Below are positions 24,518-33,274 of a stretch of DNA of 64,000 nt, one piece after another. The first letter of the stretch is position 1. Every line of letters starts with the position of its first letter. This stretch comes from Insolitispirillum peregrinum. Lineage in GTDB: Bacteria; Pseudomonadota; Alphaproteobacteria; Rhodospirillales; Rhodospirillaceae. The notes beneath the pieces are model-generated. The model was given only the letters and a program-made list of their open reading frames with translations, did no database searches and was not told the origin of the DNA. The stretch covers positions 496,001 to 560,000 of the forward strand of contig NZ_FTOA01000004.1 of NCBI RefSeq assembly GCF_900156605.1. Direction: 5' to 3'. Both the position numbers and the translations under genes were made by a program.

Positions 24518-25318
24518 ATGAGCCAGACCTTTTCCACCATCCTGTTCGAGGTCAGCACCGGCATCGCCCGCCTGACCCTCAACCGCCCGGACAAGCTCAA
24601 CAGCTTTACCGAAGAAATGCATGCCGAGCTGCGCACCGCCCTTGATCAGGTGCAAACCGACACCAGCATCCGGGTGCTGGTGATCAGTGGCGCCGGGCGC
24701 GGGTTCTGCGCCGGGCAGGATCTGGGCGACCGGGCGATGCAGATCAACGCCGGGCAGATGCCCGACATCGGCAACACCGTCGAGCGCAATTACAAGCCGC
24801 TGATCCTGCGCCTGAGCGCCCTGCGCGTGCCGACCATTGCCGCCGTCAACGGCATCGCCGCCGGAGCCGGGGCCAGTCTGGCGCTGGCCTGTGATCTGGT
24901 GGTGGCGGCAAAGTCCGCCTCGTTCCTGCAGGCCTTCAGCAAGATCGGCCTGATTCCCGACACCGGGGGGACCTGGTTCCTGCCGCAGCGGATCGGCATG
25001 GCGCGGGCGATGGGGCTGGCGTTGCTGGCTGACAAGCTGCCCGCCGAGAAAGCCGCCGACTGGGGGCTGATCTGGGCTGCCGTTGACGATGACGCCTTTG
25101 CCGCCACCATCACCGAACTGGCCGAACGGCTGGCCGTCGCCCCGACCAAGGCGCTGGTGCGCACCCGGCAGGCGATGCACGCCGCGCAGAACCACACCCT
25201 GGAGCAGCAGTTGTCGTTTGAGGGGATGTGCATGCGCGAACTGGGCTGGAGCAAGGACTATGCCGAGGGGGTGGCGGCGTTCACCGCCAAGCGACCTCCC
25301 AACTTTACAGGTGAATGA
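24518..25318 (+). CDS. paaG: PaaG, ring-epoxide/enoyl-CoA isomerase
   Basis: The ATG at 24518 (MSQTFSTIL) follows GAGGA. The 266-residue crotonase-family protein has RGFCAGQDLGDRA, the glycine-rich oxyanion-hole region AVNGIAAGAGASLALACDLVVAA, and FLQAFSKIGLIPDTGGTWFLPQRIG, the block characteristic of PaaG. PaaG isomerises the phenylacetyl-CoA epoxide to oxepin-CoA and later shifts double bonds in the open-chain thioester. It starts 26 bases after paaN and overlaps paaH. Confidence 0.9.
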   Translation: MSQTFSTILFEVSTGIARLTLNRPDKLNSFTEEMHAELRTALDQVQTDTSIRVLVISGAGRGFCAGQDLGDRAMQINAGQMPDIGNTVERNYKPLILRLSALRVPTIAAVNGIAAGAGASLALACDLVVAAKSASFLQAFSKIGLIPDTGGTWFLPQRIGMARAMGLALLADKLPAEKAADWGLIWAAVDDDAFAATITELAERLAVAPTKALVRTRQAMHAAQNHTLEQQLSFEGMCMRELGWSKDYAEGVAAFTAKRPPNFTGE

Positions 25319-26838
25319 TGTCTGCACTGCCTCTGTCCACACCGGTGGCAGTGGTCGGAGCGGGGGCGATGGGCAGCGGTATCGCGCACATCGCCGCCCG
25401 TGCCGGGCACCCGGTGTTCCTGTACGACAGCCGCTCCGGAGCCGCCGCCGACGCGGTGGCTAGCCAGCGGGCCAGCTTTGCCACGCTGGCCCAAAAGGGC
25501 AAGCTGGACGCCGACACCGCCCACGCCGCCAGCGCCGCCCTGCAGGCGGTTGACACGCTGGACGATCTGGCCGGGGCCGGGCTGGTGATCGAAGCGATCA
25601 TCGAAGACCTGACGGTCAAGCAGGAGCTGTTCCGCCGCCTCGAAGCTGTGACCGCCCCCGACTGCATCCTCGCCAGCAACACCTCGTCACTGTCGATCAC
25701 CGCCATTGCCTCCGCCCTTGATGCGCCGCAACGGCTGGCCGGGCTGCATTTCTTCAATCCGGCCCCACTCATGGCATTGGTCGAAGTGGTCAGCGGCCTT
25801 GCCACCGCTCCGGCGGTGGTGGACACCCTGATGGCGACGGCGCAAGGGTGGGGCAAAACCCCGGTGCGCACCGGCTCGACGCCGGGATTCATCGTCAACC
25901 GCGTCGCCCGCCCCTATTACGCCGAAGCCCTGCGGCTGCTGGACGAACAGGTCAGTGATACCGCCACCCTTGACGCCCTCTATCGTGATGCCGGTGGCTT
26001 TCGCATGGGGCCGTTCGAGCTGATGGACCTGATCGGCCACGACGTCAATTTCGCCGTCACTTCGTCGGTGTGGCGGGCGTTCTTTCATGACCCGCGCTTT
26101 ACCCCGTCGCTGATCCAGCAGGAACTGGTTGCCGCTGGTTTTCTTGGCCGCAAGAGCGGACGCGGCTTTTATGACCATCGCGGCGGCGAGCGCCCCGACG
26201 TGCAGGTGGCACCGCACTGCCCCGCCCCGGACGGCATTGTGCTGCACGGGGATCACCCGGCTACCGCTGCGCTGACCGCTCGTTTGCAAGCCCATGGCGT
26301 TGCCTGCCAGCACCAGCCCGCCGACGATGACCGGCTGGCAACCGTTGGCTCTGCCGTGCTCTATCCCACCGATGGCCGCAGCGCCGCCCAGCGCGCCGCC
26401 AGCAGCGGGATCACCGATACGGCGGTGCTGGACCTCGCCCTTGACTATCAGCAGGCCTCCCGGCTGGCGATGGCCTGTGCGCCGCACTGTACTCCGGCGG
26501 CACGGCACGCTCTCACCGGCCTGTTGCAGGCGGCGGGCATTGCCGTTTCCTGGCTGGTGGATTCTCCGGCGCTGGCGGTGATGCGCACGGTGGCGATGCT
26601 GGCCAACGAAGCCGGTGATGCCGTCCACCATGGCGTTTGCTCTGCCGCCGCCGCCGATACCGCCATGCGGCTGGGGGCCAATTATCCCTGTGGCCCGCTG
26701 GCGTGGGCCGACCGCATCGGCGTCGCCACCGTGGTGCAGGTGCTGGACCATCTGGCGGCCTACTATGGCGAGGACCGTTATCGCCTGTCGCCCTATCTGC
26801 GATCCTGTCTGTTGAGCGGAAGGCCCTGCCATGCCTGA
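25315..26838 (+). CDS. paaH: PaaH, 3-hydroxyadipyl-CoA dehydrogenase
   Basis: A 507-residue protein with an N-terminal Rossmann motif VVGAGAMGSGIAHIAARAG, the 3-hydroxyacyl-CoA dehydrogenase block LHFFNPAPLMALVEVV, and two consecutive C-terminal dehydrogenase domains, as in PaaH. It oxidises 3-hydroxyadipyl-CoA to 3-oxoadipyl-CoA with NAD. ATGATG at the start overlaps the paaG stop by four bases, and its own end overlaps paaI by eight, so translation is coupled along the operon. Confidence 0.9.
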   Translation: MMSALPLSTPVAVVGAGAMGSGIAHIAARAGHPVFLYDSRSGAAADAVASQRASFATLAQKGKLDADTAHAASAALQAVDTLDDLAGAGLVIEAIIEDLTVKQELFRRLEAVTAPDCILASNTSSLSITAIASALDAPQRLAGLHFFNPAPLMALVEVVSGLATAPAVVDTLMATAQGWGKTPVRTGSTPGFIVNRVARPYYAEALRLLDEQVSDTATLDALYRDAGGFRMGPFELMDLIGHDVNFAVTSSVWRAFFHDPRFTPSLIQQELVAAGFLGRKSGRGFYDHRGGERPDVQVAPHCPAPDGIVLHGDHPATAALTARLQAHGVACQHQPADDDRLATVGSAVLYPTDGRSAAQRAASSGITDTAVLDLALDYQQASRLAMACAPHCTPAARHALTGLLQAAGIAVSWLVDSPALAVMRTVAMLANEAGDAVHHGVCSAAAADTAMRLGANYPCGPLAWADRIGVATVVQVLDHLAAYYGEDRYRLSPYLRSCLLSGRPCHA

Positions 26839-27292
26839 ACACATGCCTGAACATACCCCTGAGATCACCGCACAGGAGCTTGCCACCCGCGTCGGAGCGG
26901 CCATGTGGGCCCGCGACCGCGCCCCGCAAATGCTGGGGATGCGCCTGATTTCGATTGCGCCCGGTGCCGCCTGTCTGGACATGCCGGTGCGCGAAGACAT
27001 GACCAACGGGCACGCCACCTGCCACGGCGGGCTGATTTTCACCTTGGCCGATACCGCCTTTGCTTATGCCTGTAACAGCGGCAACCACACCACCGTTGCC
27101 TCGGCCTGCCATGTTGACTTTCTGGCTCCGGCACAGGTTGGCGACATCCTGCGCGCCGAAGCCACCGAACGTGCCACCGCCGGACGCAGTGGCGTCTATG
27201 ACGTCACCGTCACTCGGCAGGATGGCAGCATCATCGCGGTGTTCCGCGGCAAATCCAGCCGCATCAAAGGCGACGTCCTTACCGGCCCCTGA
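26831..27292 (+). CDS. paaI: PaaI, hotdog-fold hydroxyphenylacetyl-CoA thioesterase
   Basis: A 153-residue hotdog thioesterase with NGHATCHGGLIFTLADTAFAYACNS, the PaaI active-site block. It hydrolyses ring-hydroxylated phenylacetyl-CoA and related dead-end thioesters, freeing CoA. It overlaps paaH by eight bases. The repeated MPEHMPEH start offers two ATG options; the first is taken. Confidence 0.9.
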   Translation: MPEHMPEHTPEITAQELATRVGAAMWARDRAPQMLGMRLISIAPGAACLDMPVREDMTNGHATCHGGLIFTLADTAFAYACNSGNHTTVASACHVDFLAPAQVGDILRAEATERATAGRSGVYDVTVTRQDGSIIAVFRGKSSRIKGDVLTGP

Positions 27293-27367
27293 TCAGACCT
27301 GATCCCACAGAACGCCGGACCGACGTGCCTCAAAGCTCTCAAGAAACAAGATTACAGGAGAGGAACA

Positions 27368-28693
27368 GTGTCCAAAATGACCGGAGTCCCCGCGCCCCTA
27401 GACCCGATTGAAACCGCCAGCCGCGATGAAATTTCCGCGCTGCAACTCGACCGGCTGAAATGGTCGGTGCGCCACACCTATGACAACGTTGCCCCCTATC
27501 GCCAGAAATGCGACGCCAAGGGCGTACATCCCGACGACCTGCGCCAGTTGTCCGACCTGTCGCTGTTTCCGTTCATGACCAAGCTCGACCTGCGCGACCA
27601 TTACCCGTTCGGGCTGTTTGCCGTGCCGCGCCAGAAACTCGCCCGCCTGCATGCTTCGTCCGGCACCACCGGCAAGCCGGTGGTGGTTGGCTATACCGCC
27701 CGCGACATCGACACCTGGGCGACGCTGGTCGCCCGCTCGTTGCGCGCCGCCGGGGTGCGTCCCGGCGACATGGTGCACAACGCCTATGGCTACGGCATGT
27801 TCACCGGCGGTCTGGGGGCGCATTACGGGATCGAAAAAGCGGGCTGCATTGCCGTGCCGATGTCCGGCGGCCAGACCGACAAGCAGGTGCAGCAAATCCT
27901 CGACTTCCGCCCCGATGCGATCATGGTGACGCCGTCCTACAGTCTGGTGATCGCCGACGAGTTCATGCAGCTGGGCATCAGCCCGCAAGACATCTCGCTG
28001 AAAATCGGCATCTTTGGGGCCGAGCCGTGGGGCGAAGGCATGCGCAGCGAGATCGAGCAGAAGCTGGGCATTGACGCCATCGACATTTACGGCCTGACCG
28101 AAGTGATGGGGCCGGGTGTCGCCTGCGAATGTCTGGAAACCAAGGACGGGCCGGTGATCTGGGAAGACCATTTCTACCCGGAAATCATCGACCCGGTCAG
28201 CGGCGAGGTCCTGCCCGACGGCAGCGAGGGCGAACTGGTGTTTACCTCGCTCAGCAAGGAAGCCTTCCCGGTCATCCGCTACCGCACCCGCGACCTGACC
28301 GCCCTGTTGCCGCCCACCGCCCGCTCGTTCCGCCGCATCAGCAAGATCACTGGCCGCTCCGATGACATGCTGATCATTCGCGGGGTCAACGTCTTCCCGA
28401 CCCAGATCGAAGAACAGATTCTCGCCAATCCGCACCTGTCCGGCCATTACCAGCTGGTGATCGACCGCGACGGCCACATGGACACCATGACCGTCCATTG
28501 CGAGCTGAAAACCAGTTCGGCCAGCGCGCTCAGTGACGCCGGGGTGCTGGCGCTGGGCAAGGAACTGCAACGGCACATCAAGACGATGGTTGGCGTCAGC
28601 ACCCAGGTGCAGGTGCTCGACCCCGGCACCATCCCGCGCACGGTGGTCGGCAAGGCCAAACGGGTGATCGACAACCGCCCGAAGCAAATCTGA
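27368..28693 (+). CDS. paaK: PaaK, phenylacetate-CoA ligase
   Basis: A 441-residue adenylate-forming ligase starting at GTG 27368, chosen because AGGAGAGG lies directly upstream; an ATG three codons later is the alternative. Motifs: HASSGTTGKPVVVGYTARD near residue 95, NAYGYGMFTGGLG, FGAEPWGEGMR, YGLTEVMGPGVACEC and RTRDLTALL. These are the PaaK signatures. It converts phenylacetate, ATP and CoA to phenylacetyl-CoA, the first step of the pathway. Confidence 0.93.
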   Translation: MSKMTGVPAPLDPIETASRDEISALQLDRLKWSVRHTYDNVAPYRQKCDAKGVHPDDLRQLSDLSLFPFMTKLDLRDHYPFGLFAVPRQKLARLHASSGTTGKPVVVGYTARDIDTWATLVARSLRAAGVRPGDMVHNAYGYGMFTGGLGAHYGIEKAGCIAVPMSGGQTDKQVQQILDFRPDAIMVTPSYSLVIADEFMQLGISPQDISLKIGIFGAEPWGEGMRSEIEQKLGIDAIDIYGLTEVMGPGVACECLETKDGPVIWEDHFYPEIIDPVSGEVLPDGSEGELVFTSLSKEAFPVIRYRTRDLTALLPPTARSFRRISKITGRSDDMLIIRGVNVFPTQIEEQILANPHLSGHYQLVIDRDGHMDTMTVHCELKTSSASALSDAGVLALGKELQRHIKTMVGVSTQVQVLDPGTIPRTVVGKAKRVIDNRPKQI

Positions 28694-28720
28694 TCCCCCC
28701 TTCTGCCAGAGCAGGTTCCG

Positions 28721-29926
28721 ATGATTGAAGCCCTGATTTGTGATGCCGTCCGTACTCCCGTCGGACGTTACGGTGGTGCCTTGTCCGGCGTGCGCGCCGA
28801 TGATCTGGCCGCCATCCCGTTGCGGGCGCTGGCCGAGCGCAACCCGTCGGTGGACTGGGAGGCGGTCGATGACGTGATCTATGGTTCGGCCAATCAGGCC
28901 GGTGAAGACAACCGCAACGTCGCCCGCATGGCCGCACTGCTGGCCGGTCTGCCGGTCGGCGTGCCCGGCACCACCCTCAACCGCCTGTGCGGATCGGGGA
29001 TGGATGCCGTCGGTCTGGCTGCCCGCACCATCAAGGCCGGTGAAGGCGCGTTGATGCTGGCCGGGGGCGTCGAGAGCATGTCGCGCGCCCCGTTCGTGAT
29101 GCCGAAAAGCGACAGCGCCTTTTCGCGCAGCGCCGCCCTGTACGACACCACCATCGGCTGGCGGTTCATCAATCCGCGGATGAAGCAGATGTACGGCGTG
29201 GACTCGATGCCGGAAACGGCAGACAACGTGGCCGCCGATTTCACTGTATCCCGCGCCGATCAGGACGCCTTTGCCCTGCGCTCGCAACAGCGCTGGGCCA
29301 CCGCCCATGCTGCCGGGGTGTTTGCCGACGAAATCGTGCCGGTGGTCATCCCGCAGAAAAAGGGCGACCCGAAGGTGATCACCACCGACGAACACCCGCG
29401 CCCGGAAACCACCCTCGACAGTCTGGCCCGCCTGAAAGGGGTCAACGGCCCGGAGCTGACCGTCACCGCAGGCAATGCCTCGGGGGTCAATGACGGTGCT
29501 TGCGCCCTGCTGCTGGCCTCGGAACAGGCCGCCCGGCAGCACGGACTGACTCCGCTGGCGCGGGTGGTCGGGATGGCAACCGCCGGTGTTCCGCCGCGCA
29601 TCATGGGCATCGGCCCGGTTCCGGCGGTGCGCAAGGTGCTGGCGCAGACCGGCCTAACGCTGGCGCAGATGGATGTCATCGAGCTGAACGAAGCCTTCGC
29701 CGCCCAGTCGCTGGCCGTCCTGCGCGAGCTGGGTCTGCCCGACGATGCCGCCCACGTCAACCCCAACGGCGGCGCCATCGCCATCGGCCATCCGCTGGGG
29801 ATGAGCGGCGCCCGCCTGATCACCACCGCCGCCCGTCAGCTTCGGCGGACCGGTGGCCGCTATGCCCTGTGTACCATGTGCATCGGGGTGGGTCAGGGCA
29901 TCGCCCTGATCATCGAACGCGTTTGA
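28721..29926 (+). CDS. paaJ: PaaJ/PcaF, 3-oxoadipyl-CoA thiolase
   Basis: A 401-residue thiolase with the nucleophilic cysteine in [12 protein letters not shown], the [12 protein letters not shown] block, the [16 protein letters not shown] histidine motif and the second catalytic cysteine in [10 protein letters not shown]. The N-terminus with [18 protein letters not shown] resembles PaaJ/PcaF, which split 3-oxoadipyl-CoA to succinyl-CoA and acetyl-CoA and can also act on the dehydrosuberyl intermediate. It closes the enzymatic part of the operon. Confidence 0.9.
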   Translation: MIEALICDAVRTPVGRYGGALSGVRADDLAAIPLRALAERNPSVDWEAVDDVIYGSANQAGEDNRNVARMAALLAGLPVGVPGTTLNRLCGSGMDAVGLAARTIKAGEGALMLAGGVESMSRAPFVMPKSDSAFSRSAALYDTTIGWRFINPRMKQMYGVDSMPETADNVAADFTVSRADQDAFALRSQQRWATAHAAGVFADEIVPVVIPQKKGDPKVITTDEHPRPETTLDSLARLKGVNGPELTVTAGNASGVNDGACALLLASEQAARQHGLTPLARVVGMATAGVPPRIMGIGPVPAVRKVLAQTGLTLAQMDVIELNEAFAAQSLAVLRELGLPDDAAHVNPNGGAIAIGHPLGMSGARLITTAARQLRRTGGRYALCTMCIGVGQGIALIIERV

Positions 29927-29963
29927 AAAACAAACACACATCAAAAAAACCGGAGGAAACGCC

Positions 29964-31106
29964 ATGAAAACCCTTGCCTCCCTGCTGGCTGCCGCCGTCC
30001 TTGGCCTGAGCGCAGGCCCGGCCACCGCCGCCGAGCCGATCAGGATCGGGTCGGTGCTGTCGGTCACCGGCCCCGCCGCCTTCCTCGGCGACCCGGAGCT
30101 GAAAACGCTGCAAATGTACGTCGAAGAGATCAACAAGGGCGGCGGCGTCCTCGGGCGGCCGCTGGAGCTGGTCCACTATGACGACGGCAGCGACGCCACC
30201 AAGGCCAACAGCTTTGCCAAGCGCCTGATCGAAGACGACAAGGTGGACGTGATCGTCGGCGGCACCACCAGCGGCTCCACCATGTCGATGGTGCCACTGG
30301 TCGAAAAGGCCGAAGTGCCGTTCGTCTCGCTGGCGGGCGCGGTGGTGATCGTCGACCCGGTGAAGAAGTGGGTGTTCAAGACCCCGCACACCGACCGCAT
30401 GGCGGCGGAAAAGGTGTTCGCCGACATGCAGAAGCGCAACATCAGCAAGGTGGCGCTGCTGTCGGAAACCAGCGGCTTTGGTCAGTCGGGCAAAAAGGAA
30501 ACCGAAGCGGTTGCCAGCAAATACGGCATCACGCTGGTGGCCAATGAAACCTATGGCCCCAAAGACACCGACATGAGCCCGCAGCTGACCAAGATCAAGA
30601 ACACCACTGGCGTGCAGGCGCTGTTCGTGTTCGGTCTGGGACAAGGGGCGGCGCTGGTGACCAAGAACTACAAGCAGCTTGGCCTGACCATCCCGCTGTA
30701 CCAGTCGCACGGGGTGGCCTCGAACGAGTTCCTCAAGCTGGCGGGCGATGCCGCCAACGGCGTGCGCCTGCCGTCTCCGGCGCAGTTGATCCCCGACAAG
30801 CTGCCCGCCGGTGATCCGCAAAAGCCGGTGGTGACCGCCTACAACAACGCCTTCAAGGCACGGTGGAATCAGGATACCTCGACCTTTGGCGGCTATGCCT
30901 ATGACGGGCTGATGCTGACCGTCAACGCGATCAAAAAAGCCAACTCCACCGACCGCGCCAAGGTGCGCGACGCGCTGGAAAGCACCGACCTGTACATCGG
31001 GGTCAGCGGTGCCTTCGGCATGTCGCCGACCGACCACATGGGCCTGACGCTGGACTCGTTCCGCATGCTGAGCGTCAACGGCAACGACTGGGCGCTGGCG
31101 GAGTAA
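29964..31106 (+). CDS. Liv-type periplasmic substrate-binding protein
   Basis: A 380-residue Peripla_BP_6 protein with a signal peptide (MKTLASLLAAAVLGLSAG, cleavage near ATAAEP) and a strong GGAGG before the ATG. The family pattern IRIGSVLSVTGPAAFLGDPELKTLQMYVEEINKGGG is present. It is the last gene of the paa operon, 37 bases after paaJ, so its ligand is likely an aromatic acid such as phenylacetate. The nearest permease-ATPase set is livHMGF, 20 kb away, which lacks a binding protein. Confidence 0.85.
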   Translation: MKTLASLLAAAVLGLSAGPATAAEPIRIGSVLSVTGPAAFLGDPELKTLQMYVEEINKGGGVLGRPLELVHYDDGSDATKANSFAKRLIEDDKVDVIVGGTTSGSTMSMVPLVEKAEVPFVSLAGAVVIVDPVKKWVFKTPHTDRMAAEKVFADMQKRNISKVALLSETSGFGQSGKKETEAVASKYGITLVANETYGPKDTDMSPQLTKIKNTTGVQALFVFGLGQGAALVTKNYKQLGLTIPLYQSHGVASNEFLKLAGDAANGVRLPSPAQLIPDKLPAGDPQKPVVTAYNNAFKARWNQDTSTFGGYAYDGLMLTVNAIKKANSTDRAKVRDALESTDLYIGVSGAFGMSPTDHMGLTLDSFRMLSVNGNDWALAE

Positions 31107-31290
31107 CGCAAATCCCGAGCAGATGGACCATCTGCGACGACGCATTTGCTGAAGGAACAGACTCAAATCCCGAGCAGATGGACCATCTGCGACGACGCAT
31201 TTGCGTTTGAAAAAGCACAGGAAACAAAAAGACCGAGGAGCGCTGCTCCACACCTCGCCGGGGCCGAAAGGCCCCGGACCCCGTTCTGTT
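31107..31290. repeat. Two tandem A repeats and an inverted C repeat fragment
   Basis: Two 41-42 base palindromic A units lie at 31108-31149 and 31164-31204, identical across AAATCCCGAGCAGATGGACC and beyond. Then a reversed fragment of repeat C (31221-31288) contains a perfect stem CCGGGGCC-GAAA-GGCCCCGG at 31258-31277, which may end the paa operon. No gene is present. Confidence 0.7.
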
Positions 31291-31444
31291 GATTTATCGC
31301 AGACGGTTGGGCTGAGCGAAGGAACTGGCTACGTCACCGATGGCATGCCCTCCGAGACAGCCTATGCGTGAAAATGAGTTGCCCTGTCAAAAGAATTGTT
31401 CTATATATGTTCCAATATTGAACATCACTCCTGACAGGCACTCC

Positions 31445-31909
31445 ATGAAATCCGTCTTCCTTGCATTCGCGTCTCTTCTCGCCATCAGCACCGCCCACGC
31501 TGAAGATGCGCCACAGGGCTGCGCGCCGGTCGAGGGAACGTGGCACAGCACCTATTCCATCGACCATTTCGGCACTCCCGAAAGACTGTACTGGGCCCCC
31601 ACCGACAAACCCTTCTTCGTTCTCCGCATTGAGAAGGAGAGGGCGACCCTCACCGTAAAGGGAAGAGAAAAAACAACGTTCCAGAAGAAGAAGTATGCTG
31701 ATGACAGTCAGTATTCTTTTGTCGGTATCGATAAAAATAATAATGAAATGAGCATAACAACAAAATATGATATAGTTAAAGACTATATTGACAGGTTAAA
31801 TAAAGAAGACATGGATAAATACAATGAAATGAAGCCATGCATCATGTATTTCTTCCTTGAGAATGGCATGAAAAGCCCAATCGTGAATCTCTTTGAGAGA
31901 GAAAAATAA
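31445..31909 (+). CDS. Small secreted protein of unknown function
   Basis: The ATG at 31445 begins a 154-residue protein with a clear signal peptide (MKSVFLAFASLLAISTAHA, cleavage before EDAPQG). The mature part has two cysteines far apart (GCAP and KPCIMYF), which could form a disulfide in the periplasm. The rest is charged and rich in lysine. The second half is strongly A/T-rich (many AAA, GAT and AAT codons), unlike neighbouring operons. It lies 30 bases upstream of a GH24 lysozyme gene in the same direction. A periplasmic lysozyme-immunity role is an inference from that pairing; no family is recognised. Confidence 0.65.
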   Translation: MKSVFLAFASLLAISTAHAEDAPQGCAPVEGTWHSTYSIDHFGTPERLYWAPTDKPFFVLRIEKERATLTVKGREKTTFQKKKYADDSQYSFVGIDKNNNEMSITTKYDIVKDYIDRLNKEDMDKYNEMKPCIMYFFLENGMKSPIVNLFEREK

Positions 31910-31939
31910 TCTCCCCAACGACAATAATGCTGGATAATC

Positions 31940-33181
31940 ATGGGCTCCGAAAAATCTACTGAAAACACACAAAAAGAGGCTGGAAGAAAATTTGTTGCGC
32001 CGCCTCCAATCCCGCTAGAAGAATATAATCGTGTCGCGACAGAGCACCTAAATACATTTGAAGGATATGTTCCACGCATCTATAGCGATACGGAGGGCAT
32101 ACCAACAATGGGGGCAGGAACAGCCCTTTTTAGTAAAAACAAGGATAAAAAATTTTCTCTCCGAAGTCTTGATGAAATCGGAAAAGAAATAAATCTTGAC
32201 CATCCATATCAATTTTCTGAAAAATAGAAAGAAACACTTCAATTAGTACTAAATAAAATAAACAGGAGCGATATAGAAAAAGGGGAAGAAATAAAAAATA
32301 TTAACAAAATAATCCCTGCATGGAAAAGAAATAACGAAAAAACAGAAGACAACAAGTTTGGATTCACCCTCAGCGAGGACCAAATCACTGGGATGGCCAA
32401 AAAACAATGGGACAAGCATAATGATATTGCAAACCAGAGAATAGCAAAAATAGCACAAAACAATGGCTGGACTGCTCAAGAAGCGGAACAGATTGTCCAA
32501 TCCATGCAGGGATCAAAGGAACAGGCCGCATTCACCTCTCTGGCCTATAATGGCGTCCGCGCTCCCAAGATGACCGCGGCGTGGCTTAAGGGTGATCGAG
32601 TCACGGCCCGTCAAGAGCTTCTGTATCGTTCAAACAGCAACAGTGTCGCGGGGTTTGCCGCACGGCGCCTTGCTGAAGCCAACCTTCTGACCGGGGATCC
32701 CACAACCTGGTCTGAGGAAGAGCGCGCCCGCTGGGAGGCCATTGAGCGGTCTACCGAGGCACAAGAGTATCGGGCACGGTACCCGAAAACCTTTCCCCCC
32801 TCTCCGAACAAGGAGCCCTCTTCGACAAAGCCCAACCGGGATACCCAGAGTAAAACTGACGAAAAAAATAAAGAACAAAACAAGGACAATCCAGCGCCGC
32901 AAGAATCAACCGATAAAGATAAAGCTGCCCCGTTATCGACAGAAGCGCGTTCTACCCTGCTGACAGGCCCTCAGCCTTCTCCGCAATCCCTCGACCAGCA
33001 GGCCAAACTCGATCCGGCACAGCAGAAACTGGCCGCCCTGTACCCGACCATGTACCCCGACTATAAGCCAGAACCGCCACCACCTCCCTCCAGCGCCGAG
33101 CTGGAACGGAAAGAACAGGAATTGAAGCGACTAAAGGCATTGTATCCAACAATGTTCCCCAATGAGATGACTGGGCCATGA
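31940..33181 (+). pseudogene. GH24 (T4-type) lysozyme-like protein interrupted by one amber codon
   Basis: One continuous frame of 413 codons is broken only by TAG at 32225-32227. The N-terminal part has the exact T4 lysozyme triad spacing: E41 (FEGY), eight residues, D50, five residues, T56 in the run YSDTEGIPTMGAG. After the amber the frame goes on without another stop into FTLSEDQITGMAKKQW, AAFTSLAYNGVRAPKM and RRLAEANLLTGD, which match the rest of a GH24 domain. A proline- and lysine-rich tail follows. There is no signal peptide. The A/T-rich codon use suggests transfer. It is either a recent pseudogene, a sequencing error, or a gene read through at UAG. A type VI effector, phage endolysin or bacteriocin origin are all possible. 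Confidence 0.7.
32393..33181 (+). CDS. C-terminal part of the lysozyme-like protein (possible restart)
   Basis: An ATG at 32393 in the same frame as the interrupted gene would give 262 residues if translation restarted, but no good ribosome site precedes it. It lacks the catalytic triad. The tail holds three degenerate copies of a motif: RYPKTFPPSPNKE, LYPTMYPDYKPE and LYPTMFPNEMTG, separated by lysine, glutamine and proline-rich linkers. This could be a binding or docking tail of the original full-length protein. Confidence 0.4.
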   Translation: MAKKQWDKHNDIANQRIAKIAQNNGWTAQEAEQIVQSMQGSKEQAAFTSLAYNGVRAPKMTAAWLKGDRVTARQELLYRSNSNSVAGFAARRLAEANLLTGDPTTWSEEERARWEAIERSTEAQEYRARYPKTFPPSPNKEPSSTKPNRDTQSKTDEKNKEQNKDNPAPQESTDKDKAAPLSTEARSTLLTGPQPSPQSLDQQAKLDPAQQKLAALYPTMYPDYKPEPPPPPSSAELERKEQELKRLKALYPTMFPNEMTGP

Positions 33182-33234
33182 ATCCGGGAACTGTGGGCCT
33201 TGAATGTGGGCCCACAGCACAGGGCACCTGGAGA

Positions 33235-33262
33235 AAAAGAGTGGGCCGTCGCCCACTCTTTT
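33235..33262. terminator. Bidirectional terminator between lysozyme gene and uxaB
   Basis: A perfect 12 bp stem, AAAAGAGTGGGC with GCCCACTCTTTT and a CGTC loop, ends in T4 on both strands. It separates two convergent genes. A second stem (CTGTGGGC 33191-33198 with GCCCACAG 33210-33217) precedes it. Confidence 0.85.
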
Positions 33263-33274
33263 CATCGCTGGTCG

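Noticed and set aside
27398-29542. 714-codon minus-strand open frame
   Set aside because: Lies opposite paaK and paaJ, both of which have complete family motifs on the plus strand.
31108-31204. Tandem A repeats considered as a minimal CRISPR array
   Set aside because: Only two units, palindromic across their whole length and with a 14-base gap; the same unit occurs singly at other loci, so it is a dispersed repeat.
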